The position numbers were made by a program, and so were the translations under genes. From FEB-10 sp963710645 (GTDB taxonomy: Bacteria > Acidobacteriota > Thermoanaerobaculia > Thermoanaerobaculales > Sulfomarinibacteraceae), in contig CAVQBD010000009.1 in NCBI GenBank assembly GCA_963710645.1, positions 186,001-250,000 of the forward strand: a stretch of 64,000 nt of DNA, read 5' to 3'. The notes below the pieces were generated by a model. That model did not search any database. It was not told where the DNA came from and saw only the letters and a program-made list of their open reading frames with translations. Below, in pieces: positions 37,608 through 46,768 of the stretch. How positions within the stretch are numbered: position 1 is the first letter of the stretch; the number at the start of each line of letters is the position of its first letter.

Positions 37608-38909
37608 TCAGGACTCCGCGCCGCCGGAACCGGGTGGGGAGTCAGGCTTGACCGGGTCTGTGGACGGAGCTTCAACGCCGGCCCGTTGTCGGATCAACGC
37701 CTCTCGGTCGGGGTCGATCCAAACCTCGGATTCCGCGGCCCTGATCCGGTCCACCAACGCCACCGCCTCGGGGTAGGCGCCCCGTTCCTCTGCATTTTTC
37801 AGCAGTACCAACAACCCCTGGGTGAAGGAAGGGTCGTTTTCTGGAATGCCTTCGAGAAGGGCCCGGCCTCGCGTTGGGTCTTCTCCCTGCAGCAGCAGCT
37901 CTCCAAGGGAAAGCGCCGTTAGGTTTCGGTTGCCGGGGAGGGCCTCCACGACGAGATGATCTTCGAGCACGGGGACAAACGCCGGGTCATCGAGCTGCTG
38001 GATCCTCCGCAACGCCTGTTTCCGAATCAACAGGTCGTCCGACGCGAGCAATCGCTCCCAGGACGCTAAGCTGTCCGCTCCCACAACGGCCAACAGGCCG
38101 ATGCCGGCAAGCTGAATCTCCCGCGCCGAGCGTGTGACCACCTGATCGGTGACGGCCGGCGCCGCCGCAGGCGTCATGACCTGACCGAGCAATTCGAATC
38201 GGCGCAGACAGGAGTCGTCATCGAGGTCGTCGAGCCCGGACACCAACTCCGCGGGAACGAGCAGGGCTTCGTAGGGTGGTCGGTCGAGCCGCGTTGGAAT
38301 CGGTCCGAGACGCGTCCATCGGTAGTGAGGACATCCCTTGTGCACGCCACGCGCGAAGTGTTCTGCAGCTGCGCTGTCGTCCCCACCGGCCGCCAGCGCC
38401 TGTCCCCAAATTTCCTCGATTTCGCAGACGTCGGGATAGACTTCGGCCGCCGATGCGGCCGCATCGACCGCCTCGGGATTCCGGTCCATGGCCAGGAAAT
38501 ACCCCACAAGATCCATGAAAGCACTCGCTGAAGGCTCACGATCCACGATCTCTCGCAGCATGGGCCCAGCCCCTTCCGGGTCCCCGGCGCGCCACATCGC
38601 CATGGCCTGACCCCTGGCCAGCTCCGGCTGCCACCCCTCCCGGGCCATCAGCTCGGACCAGACTTCGGCCGACCTCGCGGGATCACCGTACTGAAATTCC
38701 AGTTCGGCCACCATCCGGCAGATCTGCGGGTCATCGGGCGCTTCCACCAAGGCTTCTCGGCAGGCAACGAGGGCTTCAGAACCTGGTCCCGGGCCCGAAT
38801 CGACGCATCGGTCCCTGGGAGACTGCAGGGACGTGGCCGCCTCCTCTGCGGTCACCAACCCAGCGCCCAGACAAAATGTAGCGGCAAGCAAGGCGCAAAA
38901 TCGATACAC
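37608..38909 (-). CDS. Exported TPR/HEAT-repeat protein
   Basis: ATG 38909 lies 9 nt after GGAGGA. The 433-residue product has a signal peptide (MYRFCALLAATFCLGAGLVTA). It is then mostly helical: TPR-like pairs (ACREALVEAPDDPQICRMVAEL, SAEVWSELMAREGWQPELARG, AVDAAASAAEVYPDVCEIEEIWGQAL) over ~45-200, and HEAT-like units (IRKQALRRIQQLDDPAFVPVLEDHLV) over ~260-400. The tail is Pro/Ser-rich. Such proteins usually act as periplasmic scaffolds. It is divergent from the next gene with a 69-bp gap; the partner is unknown. Confidence 0.78.
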   Translation of the reverse strand: MYRFCALLAATFCLGAGLVTAEEAATSLQSPRDRCVDSGPGPGSEALVACREALVEAPDDPQICRMVAELEFQYGDPARSAEVWSELMAREGWQPELARGQAMAMWRAGDPEGAGPMLREIVDREPSASAFMDLVGYFLAMDRNPEAVDAAASAAEVYPDVCEIEEIWGQALAAGGDDSAAAEHFARGVHKGCPHYRWTRLGPIPTRLDRPPYEALLVPAELVSGLDDLDDDSCLRRFELLGQVMTPAAAPAVTDQVVTRSAREIQLAGIGLLAVVGADSLASWERLLASDDLLIRKQALRRIQQLDDPAFVPVLEDHLVVEALPGNRNLTALSLGELLLQGEDPTRGRALLEGIPENDPSFTQGLLVLLKNAEERGAYPEAVALVDRIRAAESEVWIDPDREALIRQRAGVEAPSTDPVKPDSPPGSGGAES

Positions 38910-38978
38910 GGACCGTCCTCCTGCGCTGCAGCCTACGGTCGGGCCGGACAGGTGTCAATGCCGTGACAGAATAGGCCC

Positions 38979-40424
38979 GTGAGACGAGGGATTCTGCATT
39001 GGACCTGTGTGGCGTCGGTCCTGGCAACCGCAGTGGCCGCCGGTAACGGTCCCGACCCCTCCATCGGGACCAACCCCATCGTTACCGGTTACCAAGGCGA
39101 ACTGCGGAGCCAGATCGCGGACGGACCGGACGAGTCCGTACGCCTCAAACGACTCCACCAACTCCGCAACGCCGAGGCCATGGTGGAGCTGGTGTCCGCG
39201 CTGCCGCCGGACGGCCGGCCGGGGCGCATTCTCTACCTCGCCTCCGGCATCCACCTGGCGCCGTTGGCGCTGTGCGAGCTGCTGCCGGAAGAGTCACCGT
39301 GCACCATCGTCCTGACCGAAATCGATGGCACCATCGCCAAGGATGTCTCAGCCCTGCTCGAAGAACTCGCACGGACCGGACGCCTGTCCGACCTTCGCTC
39401 AGAACACGACGATGATGGATTTTCGTGGCGATTCCGGATGGCCGACCGCCCCATTCATATCGAGCTCGTCCTGGCGAACGGCGAACGGCTGATTGATCCT
39501 GCCCTGCTGCGCGAGACGGATTTGGTCATCAGTCATGACTGGTCCGGCGATCCCCTGGGCAATCTGACGGTGGTGCACGATGTGCTGCTCGCCGTTCGTT
39601 CATCGGATGGCGGGCCGCCGCCCATGCTGATGATCGAAGACCTCGAACGCCACCCCTACCCCATCGACATGACTTTTTTCACGCCGGTGGCTCGAACCTC
39701 TCTGCCGTACGGCCACCGCGCCTCGGAACGAGGCACCGGGTTCCACGGCGACATCGAACTCGGTGAACCGTTGTTCGGCGGCGGAGTGTTGCTCGATTTC
39801 TCCGATTCCTGGTGGCGCGACGTGGACCGGGAAACCCTTGATGGGGTCTTTGATCTGCTGCTGTTCAATGAGTTCGATGCCGAACGCCAGAACGTCTTGG
39901 TCGGGGGTGACGATCCACTGCTGGCGCCAGCCCTGCTCGACTGGTACGCGGCCTTCGGTTTACGGACAATCGCGGGCGGAAACCTCGACACCTCGGCCGG
40001 AAGCAGGTCCGAGATCATGGCAACAGCCGCCCGAGCGCTGCCCGCAATGAACCCAGATTCCCGCCACCGGCTGTCCTGCCGTCTCCAGCTCTATCGCTGT
40101 TTGCTCCAGGCGCGAGCCGCGGGTGCCGATATCCGGAAGGAAATGCCGTCCGCCAGTTCGAGCCGGGGGGCAGGACCGGGCGACTTCCCCACCGAGACAA
40201 TGGAAACCATGTACCGCGAAGCTCTCCGCCACGCCGGCGACTACCGGCGGTCCAAGGACGCGGAGCGGGCCGAGGCAGCCCAAACCATCGAGACAACCGA
40301 ACCCCAGCCGCTGCTCGACGCCCTGGCCTCGTGCCCAGTCGCCGAACCGGGTCCCGACGACGATCCCGCCACGTATTGGTTGGGCGTCTATGAGCGCCTC
40401 GCGGAAGAGCTCGCTCCGTGGTGA
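38979..40424 (+). CDS. Exported protein with Rossmann-like segment, function unknown
   Basis: GTG 38979 begins a signal-like sequence (RRGILHWTCVASVLATAVAAG); the chain is 481 residues. Residues ~80-115 (GRILYLASGIHLAPLALCELL...TIVLTEIDG) look like the first strands of a Rossmann/methyltransferase-like fold. LVISHDWSGDPLG and LLMIEDLERHPYPIDMTFF could be later strands with acidic ends. No complete SAM motif is present and export would be unusual for a methyltransferase, so function is left open. It is divergent from the TPR gene and convergent with the paralog pair. Confidence 0.65.
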   Translation: MRRGILHWTCVASVLATAVAAGNGPDPSIGTNPIVTGYQGELRSQIADGPDESVRLKRLHQLRNAEAMVELVSALPPDGRPGRILYLASGIHLAPLALCELLPEESPCTIVLTEIDGTIAKDVSALLEELARTGRLSDLRSEHDDDGFSWRFRMADRPIHIELVLANGERLIDPALLRETDLVISHDWSGDPLGNLTVVHDVLLAVRSSDGGPPPMLMIEDLERHPYPIDMTFFTPVARTSLPYGHRASERGTGFHGDIELGEPLFGGGVLLDFSDSWWRDVDRETLDGVFDLLLFNEFDAERQNVLVGGDDPLLAPALLDWYAAFGLRTIAGGNLDTSAGSRSEIMATAARALPAMNPDSRHRLSCRLQLYRCLLQARAAGADIRKEMPSASSSRGAGPGDFPTETMETMYREALRHAGDYRRSKDAERAEAAQTIETTEPQPLLDALASCPVAEPGPDDDPATYWLGVYERLAEELAPW

Positions 40425-40477
40425 GTTCCGGGTTCCGGGTTGCGAGGTCCGGACTGCCTCAGGGACTCAATGGCTTT

Positions 40478-41041
40478 CTAGGGCATGGTGTACCAGATCC
40501 TGAACCCGCACACCTTCATCGTCGATCCAGCCACCACCGGACGCCAGTTCACCACATAGGAGTGGGTCGAGTAGTCGATCACGTGGTTGATGGGCTCGAT
40601 GGTCACGTACCCGGAGCCGGTGTTGCCGAATGATGCGGCACCCCACTCGTCGTCCACGAATCCCTCGTAGTCGTATGCGGTGAACCACGCCCACGAGTCC
40701 TGGGCATCCCCGTCAAAGAAATAGAACCTCATCTGGGTCACAGTGGCCCCTTGGGGAAGGTAGACAGGGGCATTCCAGACCTGCCAACCGTCTGACTGGG
40801 CGTAGATGCATCCCCCGGAAATCGACGTGAATGTCGGTTCCGAACCCCGGGGCCGCAGAACCGATCCTGCGATCCTCAGCTGTCTCTCAATCGGCATCGG
40901 CCCTTCCGAAAAAGCGATCGGCGTGTCCGCACAAACCGCCCCATCCTCGGGTGTTCCGGCGGTCAACACCATCGTTGAACAAAGGATGACGAGAACACAC
41001 GATATCCAAATCCACACACGGCGGTGATGGTTGATGTTCAT
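40478..41041 (-). CDS. Secreted paralog B of a tandem pair, function unknown
   Basis: ATG 41041 is 4-6 nt after GGAGGAAAG. The 187-residue product has a signal peptide (WIWISCVLVILCSTMVLTAG) and a single beta-rich domain: RIAGSVLRPRGS, GGCIYAQSDG, LPQGATVTQMRFYFFD, GNTGSGYVTIEPINHVID, YSYVV-like NWRPVVAGSTMKVCGFRIWY. Each block has a counterpart in the gene 14 bp upstream, so the two are tandem duplicates. Unlike its paralog it stops right after the domain and lacks the C-terminal NGFENGD tail. Two conserved Cys may form a disulfide. Location is exported. Confidence 0.8.
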   Translation of the reverse strand: MNINHHRRVWIWISCVLVILCSTMVLTAGTPEDGAVCADTPIAFSEGPMPIERQLRIAGSVLRPRGSEPTFTSISGGCIYAQSDGWQVWNAPVYLPQGATVTQMRFYFFDGDAQDSWAWFTAYDYEGFVDDEWGAASFGNTGSGYVTIEPINHVIDYSTHSYVVNWRPVVAGSTMKVCGFRIWYTMP

Positions 41042-41055
41042 CTTTCCTCCTACTC

Positions 41056-41733
41056 TCACGGGCCCGTTGCGGACCACAAAGTCGCATCTCCGTTCTCGAA
41101 GCCGTTGGCGAAGATGTCCGGTACGTGGAACCACAGCCGGACGCCGCAGGCCTGCATGACCGACCCGGTCACCACCGGCCTCCACCTCAAGACGTACGAG
41201 TAGTTCGCCATGTCGATGACGTGGTTGATGTTTTCGTAGGTGTCATACCCCGAGCCGGTGTCTCCCCACGAATCCAGACGCCACTCCGAGACGACGTCAC
41301 CGTCATAGTCGAGCTCGCTGAGCAATAGGAATGAATCGGAGCCCGACGTATCGTTGAAGTAGAACCGGGCCTGGGTCAGGGTGGCGCCGTCAGGCAGCGA
41401 CAGAAAAGTATTGAAGAACGTTACAGGGCTCGCCGTCGCGTACACACAGCCACCAGACCCTGACGAACTGTAGGTCGCATCGGTGTCCGTGGGCCGGAGC
41501 ACCGAGCCCAACACCCGGATCTGATGGGTCGCCACGAGGTCCCTCGGACCCTCAACGACCTCGGACTCGGGTGGCGAAGAAACTCTGCCAATGGCCTCTC
41601 CCATGGTCGACGACTGTGGCGGCGGTGCTTCCGGCATCTCTCCGAACAACCCGCTCGGCAGCAGCCCGAGCGCCATTACGACACCGGCGACCGCGACCAG
41701 CGGCGCACCGCGCCCGAAATTCTCATGTCGCAT
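41056..41733 (-). CDS. Secreted paralog A of a tandem pair, with C-terminal NGFENGD motif
   Basis: ATG 41733 has an ideal AAAGGAGGAG 3-4 nt upstream. The 225-residue product has a signal peptide (PLVAVAGVVMALGLLPSGLFG), a Pro/Ser linker and the same domain as its downstream paralog: RVLGSVLRPTDT, GGCVYATASP, LPDGATLTQARFYFND, GDTGSGYDTYENINHVID, RWRPVVTGSVMQACGVRLWF. It ends PDIFANGFENGDATLWSATGP, the tail type seen in the subtilase and Asp-box proteins. It is the first gene of a two-gene operon. No enzyme motif is seen; a structural or surface role is possible. Confidence 0.82.
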   Translation of the reverse strand: MRHENFGRGAPLVAVAGVVMALGLLPSGLFGEMPEAPPPQSSTMGEAIGRVSSPPESEVVEGPRDLVATHQIRVLGSVLRPTDTDATYSSSGSGGCVYATASPVTFFNTFLSLPDGATLTQARFYFNDTSGSDSFLLLSELDYDGDVVSEWRLDSWGDTGSGYDTYENINHVIDMANYSYVLRWRPVVTGSVMQACGVRLWFHVPDIFANGFENGDATLWSATGP

Positions 41734-41947
41734 CTCTCCTCCTTTCGTTGGTGGTATTGAACGACTCCACAACCAGAGAGAGGAGAGAAAGGTGGAATTT
41801 AATCACTCGATTTGAGTTTCGAGTTGCGAGTTCCGGGTTCCGCGTTTCGGGTTCACCCACACCCGTCCAATCGGACACATCCCGGAACTCGGAACTCGGA
41901 ACCCCGAACCCATGCGTCAATCTGCCCCTTTCCCCTAGAATGGAGAC
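41734..41947. repeat. Divergent gap with inverted heptad arrays
   Basis: Six heptads of GAGTTNC type run at 41814-41855 (GAGTTTC, GAGTTGC, GAGTTCC, GGGTTCC, GCGTTTC, GGGTTCA). About 28 bp later the complementary heptads GGAACTC, GGAACTC, GGAACCC, CGAACCC run at 41884-41911. The two arrays can fold on each other. Promoters of both flanking operons must share this space. Confidence 0.75.
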
Positions 41948-44590
41948 GTGCGCATCATCACCACCCATCTGTCGGCGGACTTCGACGCCTTTGCCGCCGC
42001 CGTGTGCTTGGCCCGCCTCTACCCGGACCACTCGGTGCTCTTCCCGGGGTCGCAGGAGGCCGCCGTTCGGCGATTCCTGGACGACACAAAGCTGCCCTAT
42101 CCGGAAGTCAAAATGCGACAGGTTCGGCGCGAGACCCTCGAACACGCGGTGGTGACCGACACAAGGAATCCGGCCCGCCTCGGCGAAGTCTGGGGTCTGA
42201 TCCAGCGTGACGAGTGCCCGATGACGGTCATCGACCACCACGCTTCCGAAGACGATCTCTTGGGGGCGCAGGAGCTCATTTCCCGCCCGGTTGGCGCGAC
42301 CTGCACCATCGTCGCCGAACTCATGCAGGAGCGAGATCTCATCCCGACCCCCGAAGAGGCCTCACTGCTGCTCATGGGCATCTACGAGGACACCGGCGGT
42401 CTCTCCTACCGCGAGACCACCGCCACGGATCTTCGCGTGTCGGCCTGGCTCCTGGAGCAGGGCGGGTCCCTGGAGTGGGTTCGTCGCTGGGTGATGAAGG
42501 CCCTTCAGCCCGACCAACTCCTGCTCCTCAACCGCATCGTGGAATCCGCCGAGCACATCAGAATCCACGACATTCCGGTGGCCTTGTCCATGGTGGAGGT
42601 TGACCGCTATCACGAGGAGGCGGCTTTCGTGGTTCACCGTTGGGTGGAAACCTTCGAGATTCCGGTTGGCGTTGCCATGCTCGTTCGACCACCCAACGTG
42701 AACCTCATTTTCCGGTCACGAATCGACGGGTTGCACGCAGGGCGGGTTGCCCAGGAATTCGGCGGCGGGGGTCACCCCACTGCGGCCTCCGCACGGATCT
42801 CTGACAGGATGCCCATCGAAGTCCGCGAGCAACTCGTGCGGGTCCTCGACCGGGAGTTGCCCCCGCCCATGTCTGCGGGCGACATCGCGATCCGGAAGAT
42901 CTTCACCGCCGACCGGGACGCCACCGTTGCCGACACCAAAAACCGACTCAACGAACTCCGCGTCAACGCCCTGCCGGTCCGTGATCCGGAGACCGACCGG
43001 CTGGTGGGCAAGGTGACCCGTCAGATCCTTGATCGCGCCCTCAGCCACGGAATGGCCGACCGGCCGGTAGGGGCCGTCATGCAGCCCGATCTCCTGGTGG
43101 TCGACACGGCGACTCCCCTAACCACGCTGCGCGATCGCTTTATGGAACGGTCCTACCGCTTCGCGGTGGTGGAGGCGGACGGCGAACCCATGGGGATCAT
43201 CACCCGGATGGAGCTGTTTCGAAAGCTCTTCGAAGGGCAGTCCGCCGCCGGATCGGTGCTCGACCACAGAATGGCCGGTACCCGGCCGGTCACCCAGCCG
43301 ATCACGCGGCTGCTGCGGGAAAAGCCGCCGTCATGGGTCCTAGATCTTCTCAAAGCCATACGGGAGGTCGCCGACGAACAGGGAATTCAGACGTTCTTGG
43401 TCGGCGGCATGGTTCGCGATCTGCTCCTCGGCCGTCCCAACGAAGACGTGGACATCGTGGTTGAGGGCGACGGCATCGCGTTCGCCACAGCTCTCGCCCA
43501 ACGGGTCGGTGGGCGGTCTCATCCCCACGCACCGTTTCTGACCGCTGTGGTGACCCTCCCCGACGACCACCGGGTGGATGTGGCGTCGGCGCGGACCGAG
43601 TTCTATCGAACTCCGGCCGCCCTACCCGAGGTGGAGACTTCCCTGATCCGGCAGGATCTCTACCGGCGCGACTTCACCATCAACTCCCTGGCCGTGGTCC
43701 TCGGCGGAGATCGCTACGGCGAGCTCGTGGATTTCTTCGGTGGCCGCAAAGACCTGCAGGGTCACGAGATCCGAGTGCTCCATTCCCTGTCGTTCATCGA
43801 CGATCCAACCCGAGCGATTCGCGCCATTCGATATGCCCGGCGGCTCGGCTTTTCCATTGCGTCGGACACCCGGAACCTGATCTCCACCGCCATCGGGGAA
43901 GGGGTTTTCGAACGTCTCTCGGGCCAGCGGCTTCGACGAGAGCTGGAGACTCTGCTCTCCGAGCCGCACCCCACACCATCTCTGGGTCTGCTGTCCGAAC
44001 TCGGGCTGCTCCCGGTGATCTCGCCGGATTTTGCCTGGAGCGAAGCCCTCAGATCCTACCTCCACGAAGTCGAGGGTCAGCACGCGTGGTACGAGCTCGA
44101 ACAGCTCGGTCCACCACCCGAGCCCTGGCTCCTTTACCTCGGCGCCCTGGTGATCAGAGCGGCCGATGGCGCGGCCAAACGACTGGCCGATCGCCTCCAA
44201 CTCGTCGGCGTTTCGAGACGACGGATTTTGGAGCTCCCGGAGGCCGTCCGGGACATGATTGCGGCGGCCACCGACCCCGACCTGTCCAAGGCCGAGCGCA
44301 CGCACCGCGTCGAAGGCCAATCCCCGGAGGCCGTGCTGCTGACCATGGCGGACCTCAAAATGCCCCATCGGCGACGATTGGCCGACGCCATCGGGACCCT
44401 GGCCCGGGTTGTCACGCCGGTCACCGGTGGCGAACTGCTGGCGGCCGGTGTTCCCCCGGGCCCCCATGTGGGCCGGGCCCTCGCTCGGACCCGCGACGCC
44501 CTGGTGGACGGTGAGATCACAGCTGACGAAGCCCTGAGTTTTGCGATCGAGGCGGCCCGCACCGCCGCAGTCTCCGAGGAGGTCACGTGA
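41948..44590 (+). CDS. DHH phosphoesterase-CBS-tRNA nucleotidyltransferase/poly(A) polymerase fusion
   Basis: The 880-residue chain starts at GTG 41948. Residues 1-~300 form a DHH/DHHA1 phosphoesterase: RIITTHLSADFDA, VIDHHA (about 94-99) and the DHHA1 loop FGGGGHPTAA (about 270). Two CBS domains occupy ~310-430, a likely adenine-nucleotide sensor. From ~455 on lies a class II nucleotidyltransferase: FLVGGMVRDLLLGRPNEDVDIVVEGDG with catalytic Asp pair (DVD, about 500), then RRDFTINSL and the RAIRYARRLGF RNA-binding helix region. This fusion is known in several phyla and acts in tRNA CCA or A addition plus nanoRNA turnover. It is coupled to the next gene by a GTGA overlap. Confidence 0.88.
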   Translation: MRIITTHLSADFDAFAAAVCLARLYPDHSVLFPGSQEAAVRRFLDDTKLPYPEVKMRQVRRETLEHAVVTDTRNPARLGEVWGLIQRDECPMTVIDHHASEDDLLGAQELISRPVGATCTIVAELMQERDLIPTPEEASLLLMGIYEDTGGLSYRETTATDLRVSAWLLEQGGSLEWVRRWVMKALQPDQLLLLNRIVESAEHIRIHDIPVALSMVEVDRYHEEAAFVVHRWVETFEIPVGVAMLVRPPNVNLIFRSRIDGLHAGRVAQEFGGGGHPTAASARISDRMPIEVREQLVRVLDRELPPPMSAGDIAIRKIFTADRDATVADTKNRLNELRVNALPVRDPETDRLVGKVTRQILDRALSHGMADRPVGAVMQPDLLVVDTATPLTTLRDRFMERSYRFAVVEADGEPMGIITRMELFRKLFEGQSAAGSVLDHRMAGTRPVTQPITRLLREKPPSWVLDLLKAIREVADEQGIQTFLVGGMVRDLLLGRPNEDVDIVVEGDGIAFATALAQRVGGRSHPHAPFLTAVVTLPDDHRVDVASARTEFYRTPAALPEVETSLIRQDLYRRDFTINSLAVVLGGDRYGELVDFFGGRKDLQGHEIRVLHSLSFIDDPTRAIRAIRYARRLGFSIASDTRNLISTAIGEGVFERLSGQRLRRELETLLSEPHPTPSLGLLSELGLLPVISPDFAWSEALRSYLHEVEGQHAWYELEQLGPPPEPWLLYLGALVIRAADGAAKRLADRLQLVGVSRRRILELPEAVRDMIAAATDPDLSKAERTHRVEGQSPEAVLLTMADLKMPHRRRLADAIGTLARVVTPVTGGELLAAGVPPGPHVGRALARTRDALVDGEITADEALSFAIEAARTAAVSEEVT

Positions 44591-45258
44591 CCGAGAACAC
44601 AAACACGCATCGCTTGTCAGGGAGGTGGCACTCGTATTTGGGCTTTGTGGCCGTTTTCCTGTTGTCCTCGATCGTCCTTGCTCAGATCATCGCCCCGACC
44701 CCGGTGGTCGAGAGGTTTCTCGTGATTCGCGACCGCGAGGTTCGAACCACCCTGTTCAGCAACGGCGTGGTTGTCGTCTCGGCGCAGCGGAGCGGAGAAC
44801 AGATCTTCTTCCGCCAGGTCCAACTCGATTCCGCCGAGTACTCCGGTTACCTCGCCGCGCTGCAAAAGGACGCCGAAGCACTCGTCGAGGCCGATGAGAT
44901 GCCTACCGCAGAGGGATCGGGGGGGAAGGGTGTGGTCACCCTGCACGTCGGCCCGAAGTCCCCCCTCGAGTTCAGCTACTCCTCCATGAGGATCTACAAC
45001 CTCGCCACAACACGACTGCTCAACACCCTCGACGATCTCGAGCACGTTGTCATGACCCACGAACCCACGGGTGCCGGGATCGCAGGCTGGGAACCGGCGA
45101 TCGGCGACGAGGTCAGCCTCAGAAACGGCGGTACCGCAACGGTAGTGGATGTCCAGCGTGGCGGCACGGTCATCATCGAGCACGACGGCACATACATCAA
45201 CGAGGTCATCCCTGCGGACCAGCTCAAGAACGTCATTTTCGAGGTCCTGGAAGACTGA
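44587..45258 (+). CDS. Membrane-anchored protein of unknown function
   Basis: GTG 44587 overlaps the upstream stop codon by 4 nt. The 223-residue product has one N-terminal transmembrane segment (YLGFVAVFLLSSIVLAQIIAP). An alpha/beta body follows (VERFLVIRDREVRTTLFSNGVVVVSAQ) with a small terminal beta-barrel-like region (AIGDEVSLRNGGTATVVDVQRGGTVIIEHDGTYINEVI) resembling an SH3/KOW or hypervariable-loop fold. No family is recognised. It sits 2 bp before rsmD, so the three genes probably share one mRNA. Confidence 0.7.
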   Translation: MTENTNTHRLSGRWHSYLGFVAVFLLSSIVLAQIIAPTPVVERFLVIRDREVRTTLFSNGVVVVSAQRSGEQIFFRQVQLDSAEYSGYLAALQKDAEALVEADEMPTAEGSGGKGVVTLHVGPKSPLEFSYSSMRIYNLATTRLLNTLDDLEHVVMTHEPTGAGIAGWEPAIGDEVSLRNGGTATVVDVQRGGTVIIEHDGTYINEVIPADQLKNVIFEVLED

Positions 45259-45260
45259 CC

Positions 45261-45821
45261 GTGAGGATCACCGGCGGCGAATGGCGGTCGCGGCGACTCA
45301 AGGGGCCCGGACGAAACGCAAAAATCCGCCCGACCCCGGACGCCCTTCGGGAGCGGGCCTTCGCGGTACTGGGCGATCAAGTGGTCGGCGCCCGCCTGTT
45401 GGATCTCTACGCCGGCACCGGCGCGGTGGGTTTCGAGGCCCTTTCGCGGGGTGCGATCGAGGTCGTCTCTGTGGAGCGCCATCGGACCGCCGCAGACCTC
45501 ATCGCCGCCAACCGCGACGCGCTGGGCGCCCAGGATCGCGTCTTTCTCCTCCGCCGACCCGCGGACCGCGCCATCGCCGATCTCGCTTCCGGAGGTCAGA
45601 TCTTCGACATCGCTTGGGCAGATCCGCCGTTCGAGGACTGGCGCGACGGCCTCGACGCACTCCTGGCAGCTCTCCAACTCGGGCTGATCGCCCCTTCCGG
45701 CGTGGCGTGTTTCGAATGCCCGGAACACGCGGATGTGGCCGACGCCTTGCCCGAGGGAGTCGAAATGATCCGCGACCTGGCAGGGGGAGCGTCGCGGGTG
45801 GTGTTTCTGCGAAGGGGCTAG
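45261..45821 (+). CDS. rsmD: 16S rRNA (guanine966-N2)-methyltransferase
   Basis: This 186-residue protein matches RsmD: MRITGGEWRSRRLKGP, IRPTPDALRERAFAVLG, SAM motif LLDLYAGTGAVGFEALSRGA (about 47-66), VVSVERHR (motif II Glu) and the catalytic DPPF in WADPPFEDW (about 119-124). RsmD methylates G966 of 16S rRNA in the P-site region during 30S assembly. It uses a GTG start 2 bp after the upstream stop and relies on coupled translation. Length is normal for the family. In many bacteria coaD follows; here only repeats do. Confidence 0.92.
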   Translation: MRITGGEWRSRRLKGPGRNAKIRPTPDALRERAFAVLGDQVVGARLLDLYAGTGAVGFEALSRGAIEVVSVERHRTAADLIAANRDALGAQDRVFLLRRPADRAIADLASGGQIFDIAWADPPFEDWRDGLDALLAALQLGLIAPSGVACFECPEHADVADALPEGVEMIRDLAGGASRVVFLRRG

Positions 45822-46036
45822 GTCCCCCGCCCGCCCGATTTAGAAGGTGTGAAAGGGGTGGAAGGTGTGGACGTTGAACGTTAAACGTTGAACGTTGGGG
45901 TTCGTGGGCGAGACGGGAAATTTTCAATTCTCAATTCTCAGTTCTTAATTCCCTGCCGCCCCCCCCCGGGACATCCCTTCGCCCGACAACAGGAGGGGCC
46001 GGCGGGATGGGCTAACGTCTATCGTTGGGCTCATCC
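45822..46036. repeat. Post-rsmD repeats
   Basis: CCCGCCCGCCCG begins right after the stop codon, then GGTGTGGAA and ACGTTGA/ACGTTAA units (45873-45898) and a TCAATTC heptad array at 45924-45951 (TCAATTC, TCAATTC, TCAGTTC, TTAATTC). No gene is seen. Confidence 0.7.
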
Positions 46037-46062
46037 GGGGAATCGTCAGATGGACAGTGGTT

Positions 46063-46138
46063 GAATTAGAAATTAGAAATTAGAAATGAGAAATGAGAAA
46101 TGTGAAATGAGAAATGTGAAATGTGAAATTCGGAATGT
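46063..46138. repeat. Heptad array, GAAATGN type (longest in window)
   Basis: About eleven units (GAATTA, GAAATTA twice, GAAATGA twice, GAAATGT, GAAATGA, GAAATGT twice, GAAATTC, GGAATGT) keep a near-perfect 7-nt period over 76 bp. Confidence 0.88.
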
Positions 46139-46216
46139 CCCCTCGCACCGATCTCGTGTGCAGTTCTGGAACCTACCGGCCACAGCATCCAGAATGGCTT
46201 GTGGAAGGAGCCCCAA

Positions 46217-46393
46217 TCAGGACTTTGGGTTGAGTAAACGCCAGGTCATGGCACGGACCTGATCGAAGAGCTGCAGCGATGCGTTCGCGCGAGTGGGGTC
46301 GATCGCGCCGGCGTGAACCAGGAGGCGAAGATGGCAATCCACCTCTTTCGCGGAGCCGTAGGCGATTCGCCAGTGATGGAGCCGATCCCGGCC
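46217..46393 (-). pseudogene. 3' fragment of a four-helix-bundle (S23/IVP-like) gene
   Basis: The last ~58 codons read HHWRIAYGSAKEVDCHLRLL, then NASLQLFDQVRAMTWRLL. This matches the third and fourth helices of four-helix-bundle proteins of the 23S rRNA intervening-sequence type, with the diagnostic AYGSAKEV. The first half of the gene is missing and is replaced by GGGAACG-like heptads and repeat modules. The same fragment occurs in the second 1-kb repeat at 51404-51580. Confidence 0.6.
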
Positions 46394-46563
46394 CGTTCCC
46401 GAGCCCGTTACCGTCCCCGAACGAAGAACGAAGCCACCCGCCCACCCGGAGCGAGGTGGGCGCGATAGGCGGGCGTGCCGTTGATGAGAGTTGCACGTTA
46501 AACGTTGAACCTTGCCACCCGCCCTCCCGGTGGCGGGGAGGGCGCGTTGACCGGGCGTGCCGT

Positions 46564-46629
46564 CTTTAACATTGTTGGGATTCAAGGCATTGAGAAATCC
46601 ACCTCGTTGAGGTCCCAACAATGTTAAAG
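46564..46629. repeat. Long-hairpin repeat, copy 4
   Basis: 17-bp perfect arms CTTTAACATTGTTGGGA (46564-46580) and TCCCAACAATGTTAAAG (46613-46629) flank a 32-nt loop. The shared flanks GGGCGTGCCGT and GGGGCAACCTCGGGGAGCGCGG are present. Confidence 0.88.
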
Positions 46630-46701
46630 GGGGCAACCTCGGGGAGCGCGGTTGGAAGATGGGCGCGTCGAAATCAGCGAATCGAAGCGAACCCGTGGGC
46701 C

Positions 46702-46768
46702 GGTGCCAGGCACCGTCGAAATCGAATCGGAGCACGAAATCGCAACATCTGCGGCGGTGCCTGGCACC
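46702..46768. repeat. 67-bp REP-like unit, copy 2
   Basis: GGTGCCAGGCACC (46702-46714) and GGTGCCTGGCACC (46756-46768) flank the same spacer as at 19832, with one or two base changes. Confidence 0.8.

Noticed and set aside
46063..46138. Heptad arrays as a CRISPR array
   Set aside because: Units are 7 nt with no spacers, and no cas gene is present.
46564..46629. Hairpin repeats as Rho-independent terminators
   Set aside because: The stems are A/T-rich, no U-tract follows, and several copies lie far from gene ends.
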